Shown here: positions 56,048 to 64,000 of the stretch, piece after piece | Layout of the letters: the number at the start of each line of letters is the position of its first letter | Position numbering within the stretch: position 1 is the stretch's first letter | Source of the DNA: Alteromonas sp. C1M14 | Lineage (GTDB): Bacteria; Pseudomonadota; Gammaproteobacteria; Enterobacterales; Alteromonadaceae | Assembly (NCBI RefSeq): GCF_018860965.1 | Contig: NZ_JAHKQF010000018.1 | Location: 1 to 64,000 of the forward strand | Reading direction: 5' to 3' | Length of the DNA: 64,000 nucleotides | The notes under the pieces: generated by a model | Told to the model about the DNA's origin: nothing | Database searches by the model: none | The model's input: the letters and a program-made list of their open reading frames with translations, nothing else | Program-made: the position numbers and the translations under genes

Positions 56048-56277
56048 CGATCCTAACAAAGCCAATCGTCGCTTGCGTACCCATCTGTATGCAGCACGAA
56101 GTATAAACAGAGCTGCCTTTTAGGATTTATTCATGAGAGTTTCGATCAACTTTTCTGATTTTGCGTATAAACTTAACCAATAGCTAATTGCAACGCCATA
56201 ACGTTGGCGCCATGCGGGATATGTCAAAAACACATTACATCAACGGCTGTAATGACCTGCAACTAAGGGGTAAAATG

Positions 56278-56436
56278 ATGACAGCATCTGACAAACACGC
56301 ACCACACGAACGAGAAATCACCTTGCCTGAAACCGACGTGAACGACGATGATTGCGATTCGGTGGCAGGAGAAGAAGATCCCGGTGCTGCTTTAGAAGAT
56401 TTTGTGGAATACGATAAAACAGCGCCGAAAAAATAA
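56278..56436 (+). CDS. small acidic protein
   Basis: A 52-residue (56278) or 53-residue (56275) highly acidic protein with two adjacent ATGs behind AAGGGG. The sequence runs MTASDKHAPHEREITLPETD, then DVNDDDCDSV and ends TAPKK. It has no hydrophobic span. A longer open frame begins at 56188 but lacks a ribosome site. Unrecognised; the composition suggests a charged scaffold or a DNA-mimic-like protein, which is guesswork. Confidence 0.45.
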   Translation: MTASDKHAPHEREITLPETDVNDDDCDSVAGEEDPGAALEDFVEYDKTAPKK

Positions 56437-56569
56437 GGGGATGTTAAACGTCGATCCTCTTAATCCGTTTTTACGGTGCGCGGGGGTGTTGTATCTTTTG
56501 CACCCGTTGTAGTGTAGTTTAAGTGCCCTTGAAATACCCATTGAGCCACAATCAGATAGAAGATATCGT

Positions 56570-57646
56570 GTGAAAAAATACCAATGCACATGTGGAAACA
56601 CATTATACTTCACCAACAGTTTGTGTTTGTCGTGTCAGCGCCCAGTGGGCTTTTTGACCGATGCACAGGTGATATCTTCTTGTGATATAAACAGTGATGG
56701 CCATTGGATCGCGACCTTTAATGGTAAAGCGTACAAGCAATGTGCAAATTACGCCGACCTCAATATTTGCAACTGGCTTATCCCGTTAGACAGTGCGGAT
56801 AGTTTGTGTCAGTCGTGCGCCTTAACCGAAACCATTCCCGATTTATCCAAGCCCGATAATCTTAAATTATGGTTCCGCATGGAGCAGGCTAAACGGCACC
56901 TTGTCTATACTCTCAATAAACTGGGCCTCCCCATTATAGGCAAAGCTCAAGCCAGTGATGGTTTATCGTTTCGATTTTTAGAAGATGAACTGGAAGAGGC
57001 TTTATACGGTCGCGAGCTTACCATTAAGAACACGGTTACCACTGGTCATAGTAATGGCGTGATCACCATTAATCTCAAAGAAGCGGAAGAAACTAAACGA
57101 CTGGAAATGCGGGAGAAAATGAACGAAAGATACCGTACATTAATCGGTCATTTTCGTCATGAATCTGGGCATTATTATTGGGATATTTTAGTCAAACACA
57201 GTCCTTGCTTAGATGAGTTTAGACGATTGTTTGGTGACGAGCGGCAAGACTATCAGCAAAGTTTAGAGCGCTATTATAATGAAGGGCCAGCCGCGGATTG
57301 GCCAGACCGCTGTATCAGTGCTTACGCCAGTATGCATCCATGGGAAGACTGGGCGGAAACATGGGCTCATTATTTACATATGGTTGATACGTTAGAATCT
57401 GCCAATGAATACGGCACGAGCTTAGAAAACAAAACCCTGGCTAACCCCCTTATCGATGATTATCCCCATACAGCCACCTTTAACGATGAGAGCTTCAATA
57501 CCCTCATCGAAGATTGGGATAAGCTGACCAACCTACTTAATGCACTAAACAGTAGTATGGGGCTGGACGATGCTTATCCTTTTGTCATCAATGAAAGATC
57601 GAAAGAAAAACTGTATTTCATTCACCTATTGGTAAGAGCGATTTAG
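56570..57646 (+). CDS. putative zinc-binding metallopeptidase
   Basis: A 358-residue protein of the putative zinc-binding metallopeptidase family. It starts with GTG at 56570. An N-terminal zinc-ribbon-like set CTC-CLSC is near residues 7-22, with a second Cys group (NICNW, CQSCA) near residues 67-84. The peptidase site is HFRHESGHYYWD (HExxH form) near residue 195, and WAETWAHYLH near residue 265 would supply the third ligand. It overlaps the convergent Anbu gene by 4 bases, a common neighbourhood for this family. Confidence 0.88.
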   Translation: MKKYQCTCGNTLYFTNSLCLSCQRPVGFLTDAQVISSCDINSDGHWIATFNGKAYKQCANYADLNICNWLIPLDSADSLCQSCALTETIPDLSKPDNLKLWFRMEQAKRHLVYTLNKLGLPIIGKAQASDGLSFRFLEDELEEALYGRELTIKNTVTTGHSNGVITINLKEAEETKRLEMREKMNERYRTLIGHFRHESGHYYWDILVKHSPCLDEFRRLFGDERQDYQQSLERYYNEGPAADWPDRCISAYASMHPWEDWAETWAHYLHMVDTLESANEYGTSLENKTLANPLIDDYPHTATFNDESFNTLIEDWDKLTNLLNALNSSMGLDDAYPFVINERSKEKLYFIHLLVRAI

Positions 57647-58380
57647 TCTTTCTCCCAGTCGTATCGGGGTAGCTGATCAAAGGCCTTTCTGACACCTTCT
57701 GTCCATTGTTTTTGCAACGACTTATACATAGGGCTATTGAGGGAATAAGTGTTGTGATAGGGCTCGTCTAGGGAGTCTTTTTGATACATGGCAATTTCGA
57801 TGGGCGGGCCTACCGAAATGTTACTTCTAATGGTGGAGTCTAATGACACCATGGCACACCGGGCAGCATCTTCTAGCGTGGTGGTTTTAGATATAATTCT
57901 GTCGAGTATGGGCTTACCGTATTTGGTTTCACCTATCTGCAAGTAGGGCGTATCTTCTGACGCGCTTATGAAATTGCCCTGGGGATAGATATGGAATATT
58001 TCCGCTTCTTTTCCCGCTATTTGACCACCTAAAATAAAGTTAGATTCTGCACTGGCATTAGACTTTTCCATGGCTTTGGCATGCAGTTGTTGTTCTTGTT
58101 GGCTTAATTTGCCAATGTACTGAGCCACTTCATGTAACTGCTTGCCATCACGCAAACTAAATTCGGCATCGGGGTTAGCTAAATCCCGTTCAATGGCATT
58201 CATAACCGCTTGTGAGGTGGCTAGACTTCCTGAGGTCATTAGCACGCAAACACGTTCGCCGGGCCAACAATAACGACGCATTTTACTGTAGGTCGCCACA
58301 TGATCTACGCCGGCATTGGTTCTGGAATCTGAGCCAAAAATCAGGCCCCGGTTTACTTTGACTGCTAAACAATATGTCAC
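57643..58380 (-). CDS. Anbu-type proteasome-like peptidase
   Basis: A 245-residue member of the Ntn-hydrolase proteasome/HslV superfamily, the Anbu (ancestral beta subunit) group. The start MTYCLAVKVNRGLIFGSDSR exposes Thr2 as the catalytic residue after Met removal; Asp18-like and Lys33-like residues follow (SDSR, YSKMRR). The size and neighbours (circularly permuted ATP-grasp and alpha-E genes) define the Anbu cluster, whose role in peptide modification or hydrolysis is not settled. It is convergent with the metallopeptidase gene and divergent from the ATP-grasp gene. Confidence 0.9.
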   Translation of the reverse strand: MTYCLAVKVNRGLIFGSDSRTNAGVDHVATYSKMRRYCWPGERVCVLMTSGSLATSQAVMNAIERDLANPDAEFSLRDGKQLHEVAQYIGKLSQQEQQLHAKAMEKSNASAESNFILGGQIAGKEAEIFHIYPQGNFISASEDTPYLQIGETKYGKPILDRIISKTTTLEDAARCAMVSLDSTIRSNISVGPPIEIAMYQKDSLDEPYHNTYSLNSPMYKSLQKQWTEGVRKAFDQLPRYDWEKD

Positions 58381-58547
58381 GGTGTCTCTCTTTTTAAAAA
58401 ATCAGGCAACAAAACAAAATGAGGGGAATCAAGGCTATTTAACCTTTGTTCAGTTACAGGTAAATATCATTATTCCCATTGCAATTTAATCGAAAACTCG
58501 CTTATATGGTATGAATAAAACACTTTTATCACGCTAGGGATTGTAGC

Positions 58548-60002
58548 ATGGCAATACGATGGGGAAATTATCGGGTAGGGGAGTTTTATGACGAGCTTAT
58601 TCGAGTCGCAAATAAACCACGACCCGCTGCGCAGGAAATATGTAAGTATCTGCGTAATCTTTCCGATCAGGAATTGGTTGAATACACTACGGCGGCAGAC
58701 ACTGCCATTCACGTCATGGGGATCACTTTCACGGTATACAGCGAGGAAGAAGGGTCAATCGACCGTGCGTGGCCTTTTGATATTATTCCGCGCATCATTG
58801 AAAAAAAAGAATGGCTGCAAATTCAAAAAGGGTTAAAGCAGCGGGTTAAAGCGCTGAATATGTTCATTGAAGATCTCTATAATGAACAGCGTATTCTTGA
58901 GGATGGCATTGTGCCTCGGGATCTCATCGAAGCCTCTACCAATTTTTTACCTGAATGCATGGGCGTTAGGCCAAAACATGGCGTTTGGGCCCATATTTGT
59001 GGCACAGATTTAGTGCGTGACCATCACGGTACCCCCTACGTACTCGAAGATAACTTACGTGTTCCCTCCGGTGTTTCTTACATGTTAGAAAACCGTCATG
59101 TGATGAAGCGTGTGTTTCCCGATATGTTCGAAAAATACAATATTTTACCAGTTGATGATTACCCTTCAGAACTGTACGACATGCTGAGTCAACTTTCTCC
59201 CCGGGACATCGAACAACCCGAAGTGGTGGTCCTTACCCCTGGTATTTACAATTCTGCTTACTTTGAGCATGCCTATTTGGCCCAGCAAATGGGGGCCGAG
59301 TTAGTGGTGGGCAGCGATTTAGTGGTAGACGACGATGACATAGTTTACATGCGTACCGTTGATGGATTATCCAGAGTGGATGTGATCTATCGGCGAATTG
59401 ATGATGCGTTTATCGATCCAGAAGTGTTTCGTGCGGATTCCATGTTAGGGGTGCCCGGTCTGATGCGGGCTTGGAAAGCCGGTAATGTCAGTCTTGCTAA
59501 TGCGCCGGGAGCCGGCGTGGCCGACGATAAAGTGGTATATGCCTATGTACCAGAAATCATTCGCTATTACCTCAATGAAGAGCCTTTATTACCCAATGTC
59601 CCTACCTACAAATGCGTTAATAAAGAAGAACGGGATTACGTTATTGAAAACATCGATAAAATGGTAGTAAAACCGGCCAATGAGTCGGGCGGATACGGCA
59701 TGTTAATTGGCCCGCATTCTACCAAAGCCGAGCGCGAAAAATTCGTTCGTCTAATTCGCAGAGACCCCCGTAATTACGTGGCTCAGCCCATGTTATTGTT
59801 GTCTACAGCGCCTACCTTAATTGGCACCAAAGCCGAACCTCGTCACCTCGATTTACGGCCTTTTATTTTAAGTGGTACTGATACCACCGTAACCATGGGC
59901 GGTCTTACCCGTGTGGCCATGAAAAAAGGCTCAACGGTGGTAAATTCATCCCAGGGCGGTGGCAGTAAAGACACTTGGATTGTCGACATGGAGGAGGACT
60001 AA
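58548..60002 (+). CDS. circularly permuted ATP-grasp protein
   Basis: A 484-residue protein of the circularly permuted type 2 ATP-grasp family found with Anbu. Blocks include WPFDIIPRIIEKKEWLQIQKG near the start, LEDNLRVPSGVSYMLENR near residue 165, and the ATP-grasp nucleotide motif MVVKPANESGGYGMLIGP near residue 385. ATP-grasp enzymes usually make peptide-like bonds. It is followed by the alpha-E gene two bases on. Confidence 0.9.
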   Translation: MAIRWGNYRVGEFYDELIRVANKPRPAAQEICKYLRNLSDQELVEYTTAADTAIHVMGITFTVYSEEEGSIDRAWPFDIIPRIIEKKEWLQIQKGLKQRVKALNMFIEDLYNEQRILEDGIVPRDLIEASTNFLPECMGVRPKHGVWAHICGTDLVRDHHGTPYVLEDNLRVPSGVSYMLENRHVMKRVFPDMFEKYNILPVDDYPSELYDMLSQLSPRDIEQPEVVVLTPGIYNSAYFEHAYLAQQMGAELVVGSDLVVDDDDIVYMRTVDGLSRVDVIYRRIDDAFIDPEVFRADSMLGVPGLMRAWKAGNVSLANAPGAGVADDKVVYAYVPEIIRYYLNEEPLLPNVPTYKCVNKEERDYVIENIDKMVVKPANESGGYGMLIGPHSTKAEREKFVRLIRRDPRNYVAQPMLLLSTAPTLIGTKAEPRHLDLRPFILSGTDTTVTMGGLTRVAMKKGSTVVNSSQGGGSKDTWIVDMEED

Positions 60003-60004
60003 TC

Positions 60005-60925
60005 ATGTTATCTCGGGTTGCCAATCATATTTACTGGATGGAACGTTATCTTGAGCGAGCAGAAAATACCGCTCGCTTAATACAAGTAAACACTCACTTA
60101 CTTTTAGATTTGCCGCGACACATCACGCTAGGCTGGGAGCCTATTATCGATATGCTGTCGTTTCGTGATGCGTTTTATGAACATTACGACGTGGCTGATG
60201 AAAAAAGTGTTATCAAATTCATGGTGACAGACACCGCCAACCCTGGCTCTATTATTAATTGTTTAGCCGCGGCAAGAGAAAACGCACGTATAGTCAGAGA
60301 AATCATTCCCGCCGAGGCGTGGGAGCAAATTAATAACCTTCACCTTACTGCAAAAGCCGATGGCCAAAGCGTGCTTACCCGTCGCCACCGATTCGCGTGC
60401 TTGCACAAAATCATTATTGGTAACCAAACTATCACCGGACTACTGGGCGGTACCATGTTGCGGGGAGAAGGTTATGCCTTTTTACGGTTAGGTCGGCACT
60501 TAGAACGTACCGATATGACCTCTCGAATTATCGATGTTCGTTCGGCGTCTTTGTTACCGGATCTATCGCCAGAACAATCTGCCTTTGAAAATATTCAATG
60601 GATGGGGGTGTTAAAGTCGCTTACCGCCTATCAAATGTACCGACAGGAAATGCGTATACGTATTAATCGTACCGATGTATTGAAGTTTTTATTGCAGTAC
60701 ACCCAGTTCCCCCGTTCGCTAAGTCACTGCTTGCAGCAAATGGGTAAGTGCTTGCTTGAATTGCCTAAATCTGATCACATTAAAGAGCAGGTGAAGGTGC
60801 TGTCAGAAAACTTACAACAGTTAGATACTTACGAATTAACTCAAGATAATCTGCACGAAACAATTGATGAAGTGCAGGTAGGTTTAGTGAACATTCACCA
60901 AGCCATTAACGAGGCGTATTTCTAA
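60005..60925 (+). CDS. alpha-E domain protein
   Basis: A 306-residue helical protein of the alpha-E family, always linked with the circularly permuted ATP-grasp and Anbu. It starts at 60005 behind GGAGGA, giving MLSRVANHIYWMERYLERAE, the family signature; a frame to 59975 overlaps the upstream gene. Repeats of Glu/Arg-rich helices (AARENARIVREIIPAEAWEQ) continue through. Its biochemistry is unknown. Confidence 0.9.
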   Translation: MLSRVANHIYWMERYLERAENTARLIQVNTHLLLDLPRHITLGWEPIIDMLSFRDAFYEHYDVADEKSVIKFMVTDTANPGSIINCLAAARENARIVREIIPAEAWEQINNLHLTAKADGQSVLTRRHRFACLHKIIIGNQTITGLLGGTMLRGEGYAFLRLGRHLERTDMTSRIIDVRSASLLPDLSPEQSAFENIQWMGVLKSLTAYQMYRQEMRIRINRTDVLKFLLQYTQFPRSLSHCLQQMGKCLLELPKSDHIKEQVKVLSENLQQLDTYELTQDNLHETIDEVQVGLVNIHQAINEAYF

Positions 60926-60928
60926 ACT

Positions 60929-60958
60929 AAAAAAACTGGCACCTTAATGGTGCCAGCT
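60929..60958 (-). terminator. terminator of the S9 peptidase gene
   Basis: CTGGCACC (60936-60943) and GGTGCCAG (60949-60956) pair with a 5-base loop. Seven A precede it on the plus strand, giving a T run for the minus-strand transcript. It can also close the alpha-E transcript. Confidence 0.85.
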
Positions 60959-60973
60959 ATACTTCACTTCTTT

Positions 60974-63031
60974 TTATTGTGTTTCGGTAGACGCTGATCC
61001 GCTAGGGTAACGTTCAAACCAAGCCAATACATGCTTTACCTTGGCAATAAGTTGGCTAGGACGCTTGGCAATAAAGTGAAAAGCGCCGGGCATTTCTACT
61101 AAAGCCGTATCAACCTTTCGAATTTTAAGGGCGTTATACAGTTGTTTAGACTCTGACAATGGTGTGCGCATATCGGCATCTCCTACCATCACCAGCGTGG
61201 GAGTATGGATATTGCCTACCAAAGAAAGCGGTGAAAACTTCCAATATTCCTGCACGTTTTCCCAAGGTTGGCCTTCATAACGGTAATTTGCATAACCGTA
61301 ATAATTATCCGCCGTTAACGTTTTACTGATCCAATTCATCACCGGCTTTACTACAGCAGCGGCTTCAAACCGATTATTTTTACCTATCATCCAAGCGGTC
61401 ATGATACCGCCAGCACTACCACCGGTAACATAGAGCTTATCTTCTGTGGTGTAACCAAGACGAATCATCTCGTCTACGCCATCCATCACATCTTGATAGT
61501 CTTCTCCGGGGTAATTGCGATACAGCAGGTTGGCAAATTCTTCGCCGTAAGACGTGCTACCTCGAGGATTAGGGTAAAAAACAACATAACCTGCACTGGC
61601 ATACAATTGAATTTCAGGTGAAAAACGGGCGCCATAGTTAGAAATGGGGCCGCCGTGATTTTCTACCAGTAATGGGTAAGATTTACCTGCTTCATAATTG
61701 GGAGGGAACACCACCCAACCTTGCACTTTTCTGCCGTCAGCAGTGGATTTGTACCATACGGTTTCTACTTTGCCTAAGGTGCGGTAAGCCAGTAGATCTT
61801 CGTTTAATCCTGTAATAAGCGCCGGGTCGTTGCCTTTTTTCGTTATCACAGCCACATCTGAAGGGCGATAAGCGGTGGTGTGGGTAAAGGCGATTTGCCC
61901 TTTTGCATTCACTGAAAAACTGCCACCACCATAGGGACGGCTTACTGCAGTACCGCCCATATTAGTGGCCAGGTCGGTAATCTTGCCCGACAACGACACT
62001 TTGGCTAAGCGAGTATCGCCTTCGCTGTCATACGTAAAGTACAGCCCGCTGGGTTGCCAAGTTAGTTGACCCATGCTGCGATCAAGCTCGGTATCAATTT
62101 CGTGTTTGTTGCTGCCGTCTATATCCATTACGTATAAACGTGTCACTTGGTAGGCTTGAATTTTGTCGTCAAAACCTAACCAGGCAATTTGCTTTCCATC
62201 TGGGGAAATGGCCGGCGTGTGATCAGGCCCTTTGCGTTGAGTTAGGGCCTTAATATCACCGCTATCTAGATTAACCTGATAAATTTCTGAATTACGAAAG
62301 TCGTGTTCAAAGTCGGCATGCCGATTAGCGGAAAAGATGAGGTTTTTGCCGTCGGGTGTCCACTGAGGTGTGCCCTTATGATGGAAATTGCCCGATGTGA
62401 TTTGGCGGGGCGTTCCCCCTTCTGCCGGTATAACAAACAGATGATAAAAGCCGGTTTCCATATAACCGCGACCATCTTGTTCGTATTTAAGGCGGGTGGT
62501 GATGCGAGGCGCATCGGCCCACTTAGCCCCTTTGGGTTTAGCTGGCATACTTACCATGACGGGTGGTTTTTCTGGTACTAGCATGGAAAAGGCGATGGCT
62601 TTGCCATCAGGAGACCAGCTTAGGCCTGAAGGGGAGCGTTCCAATTCTGTTAATCGCGCGGTTTTGCCTGTTTCTACCCAATAAACGTAAATTTCGCTAC
62701 CGTGTAGTCCTTTGCTGGTATAAGCAAGGCGTTTCCCATCAGGCGACCAAACTGCCGCGCCTTCGCCGGTATCGCGCTCGGTGAGTTTGGAAAGATCACT
62801 GCCGTCTGAAGACACCATCCATAATCTAGATTGACGGGAGTCTGTCATCACATCCATATACCCGCGATTAAACACCACGGTTTTGCCATCGGGAGATATG
62901 GCTGGGTTTGCCGCCCATTCTAAATTGAATACATCGCTATCTTGAAAAGCGGGCTTAGTTTGTGCCGAGGTTACGGTGGAAACGAGAAGCCCCACTAAGC
63001 ACAGCATGCCGGTGCCGAAGCATTTTTTCAT
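60974..63031 (-). CDS. S9 family peptidase (prolyl oligopeptidase type)
   Basis: A 685-residue secreted serine peptidase. The signal peptide ends near VTSAQ. The N-terminal half has beta-propeller repeats with SPDGKTVVFNRG, WSPDGKRLAYTS and WTPDGKNLIFSA patterns. The C-terminal alpha/beta hydrolase has the nucleophile in TGGSAGGIMTAW near residue 540, Asp in VGDADMRTPL and His in GAFHFIAKR. It probably degrades peptides outside the inner membrane. It has a 3' terminator of its own. Confidence 0.93.
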   Translation of the reverse strand: MKKCFGTGMLCLVGLLVSTVTSAQTKPAFQDSDVFNLEWAANPAISPDGKTVVFNRGYMDVMTDSRQSRLWMVSSDGSDLSKLTERDTGEGAAVWSPDGKRLAYTSKGLHGSEIYVYWVETGKTARLTELERSPSGLSWSPDGKAIAFSMLVPEKPPVMVSMPAKPKGAKWADAPRITTRLKYEQDGRGYMETGFYHLFVIPAEGGTPRQITSGNFHHKGTPQWTPDGKNLIFSANRHADFEHDFRNSEIYQVNLDSGDIKALTQRKGPDHTPAISPDGKQIAWLGFDDKIQAYQVTRLYVMDIDGSNKHEIDTELDRSMGQLTWQPSGLYFTYDSEGDTRLAKVSLSGKITDLATNMGGTAVSRPYGGGSFSVNAKGQIAFTHTTAYRPSDVAVITKKGNDPALITGLNEDLLAYRTLGKVETVWYKSTADGRKVQGWVVFPPNYEAGKSYPLLVENHGGPISNYGARFSPEIQLYASAGYVVFYPNPRGSTSYGEEFANLLYRNYPGEDYQDVMDGVDEMIRLGYTTEDKLYVTGGSAGGIMTAWMIGKNNRFEAAAVVKPVMNWISKTLTADNYYGYANYRYEGQPWENVQEYWKFSPLSLVGNIHTPTLVMVGDADMRTPLSESKQLYNALKIRKVDTALVEMPGAFHFIAKRPSQLIAKVKHVLAWFERYPSGSASTETQ

Positions 63032-63132
63032 CGCCAGTTCCTTTTTTGTGTGTCTTATTTTGTATTCTGATCTGTTTTATATCGTTATAAGTTTAGTGCT
63101 TAAGGTACATATCAGTGTTTTCTGTCAACGCT

Positions 63133-63330
63133 TTAATTAACAGCAAACCCTTTTACCTTACATGAATACCGTTTCTTTTTGAGGGCTCTTAACTTGTCTT
63201 TTAACCGTTCACCTCTTGTGCCCTGTGCAAAAAACGCTTGGGGTAGCCATGAACGAGCCTTATACCTTAGAGGGCTGCTGGGGTTTTGCCCGATAATCAG
63301 TTGGCCGCTTTCTAGCACAAATTCACTCAA
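63133..63330 (-). CDS. short open frame after the LysR gene
   Basis: A 65-residue frame beginning with TTG at 63330, overlapping the LysR 3' end by 8 bases. The product is basic (LKDKLRALKKKRYSCKVK) and not recognised. It may be a small gene or a chance frame. Confidence 0.3.
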   Translation of the reverse strand: MSEFVLESGQLIIGQNPSSPLRYKARSWLPQAFFAQGTRGERLKDKLRALKKKRYSCKVKGFAVN

Positions 63331-64000
63331 GGCGAGCCCCTTTTTCGTCTAAATTCTTCAGCACGCTTTGTAATACCAGCTGGGTGCGGTAGTTCATTAA
63401 AGGCGCGGGGTGGGTCACCAAATAAACCGATTCTCCTGCCGGATGGACCGAATCCAGTGCCTGCATCAATTTACCTTGGCGAATATCGTCACTGACTTCC
63501 ACAATGTCGGCCAATGCCAACCCCATGCCTAAACGCGCCGCTTCAATGGCCTGATAAGCATAATCAAAATAGGTGTGCTGAGGGGATTGTCGACCATCCA
63601 GTTTATGGTGCTTAAACCAAGTTATCCATTGCCCAAGGCTGTCATGGAGCAGCGGGTAGGTAAGAAGGTCTGCCACTGACTGTATGGTCTTACCTTTCAA
63701 TAATGCAGGATTACACACCGGCACATAGTATTCGTTATACAGTTTTTTTACCGTTTTATCCGGCTCATTTGGGCAGCCTAAGCATAGCGCAATATCCAGT
63801 TCCGCCGGCAGGGTTTCCTGATGGGGCTCTAGGGTGCGTAATTTAAAGGAGATTTCAGGGTATTGTTGTTGCACATCGGCTAAAACCGGTAACAGCCAGT
63901 TAAGCATGATGGTGCCGGTTGTGCCTATGATCACTTCACCGGCTACTTGTGTAGGATCAAGCAGGTGTAAACCATTATTTAATTCACTAAAGGCCTTTTG
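63323..64000 (-). CDS. LysR-family regulator, 5' end beyond the window
   Basis: The effector-binding domain and linker of a LysR regulator, continuing off the right edge; 225 residues are visible. The first readable part is QKAFSELNNGLHLLDPTQVA, then IIGTTGTIMLNWLLPVLADV starts the effector domain, and LGMGLALADIVEVSDDIRQG is near the C-terminus. The DNA-binding domain is outside the window. It is upstream of the S9 peptidase on the same strand. Confidence 0.9.
   Translation of the reverse strand, partial: QKAFSELNNGLHLLDPTQVAGEVIIGTTGTIMLNWLLPVLADVQQQYPEISFKLRTLEPHQETLPAELDIALCLGCPNEPDKTVKKLYNEYYVPVCNPALLKGKTIQSVADLLTYPLLHDSLGQWITWFKHHKLDGRQSPQHTYFDYAYQAIEAARLGMGLALADIVEVSDDIRQGKLMQALDSVHPAGESVYLVTHPAPLMNYRTQLVLQSVLKNLDEKGARLE

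Overview
The window is a gammaproteobacterial chromosome segment, most likely from a marine or saline member of the Alteromonadales (Alteromonadaceae-like). This rests on gene content and order: coaBC/radC beside rpmBG-mutM-coaD, kdkA, glpE-glpG, ubiC-ubiA, several TonB-type and GGDEF/EAL proteins, and c5-type cytochromes. No strain name can be given from the sequence alone.

Layout. 0-0.23 kb holds the end of an rRNA operon (5S and terminator). 0.3-6.3 kb holds a periplasmic binding protein and the SOS mutasome operon imuA-imuB-dnaE2 behind a perfect LexA box. 6.5-12 kb carries a DUF1820 protein, a TetR regulator, an exported M28 peptidase, slmA, coaBC and radC. 12.1-16.1 kb is a four-gene yjbEFGH-type exopolysaccharide operon lying between radC and rpmB. 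16.3-20.6 kb has rpmB-rpmG, mutM, coaD, kdkA and a family 9 glycosyltransferase. 20.7-24.9 kb is a three-gene module of periplasmic binding protein, porin-like protein and GGDEF-EAL protein. 25-32.8 kb is mostly housekeeping: kbl-tdh, glpE-glpG, a FliL-like protein, ubiC-ubiA, ubiK and rep. 32.8-36 kb holds a second cyclic-di-GMP protein with a degenerate EAL domain and a cytochrome c5.

36.2-42.0 kb looks like a degraded island behind a tRNA-Arg(CCG) gene. A 46-bp piece of the tRNA is repeated exactly 2006 bp away, enclosing only a hipBA toxin-antitoxin pair that has four regularly spaced operators. A third, decayed tRNA-like piece lies near 41.94 kb. Between them are an integrase relic, a candidate structured RNA with its own terminator, and an unrecognised protein with a very basic tail.

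42-46.6 kb is an exporter operon: small exported protein, large permease, HlyD adaptor and ATPase. 46.9-47.1 kb holds apparent fragments of a LacI regulator and a TonB receptor. 47.1-54.9 kb is an aromatic amine dehydrogenase (TTQ enzyme) cluster: a LysR regulator, a monoheme cytochrome, aauA, mauD, mauE, aauB and a large TonB-dependent receptor, with a small cytochrome c5 gene divergent from the receptor. All residues needed for the TTQ cofactor are present in AauA, but no MauG-like diheme enzyme is in the window.

55-64 kb has a class II aldolase-like protein, a candidate antisense-strand small RNA, three 19-bp direct repeats, a small acidic protein, the Anbu proteasome-like group (zinc metallopeptidase, Anbu, circularly permuted ATP-grasp, alpha-E), an S9 peptidase and a LysR gene running off the end.
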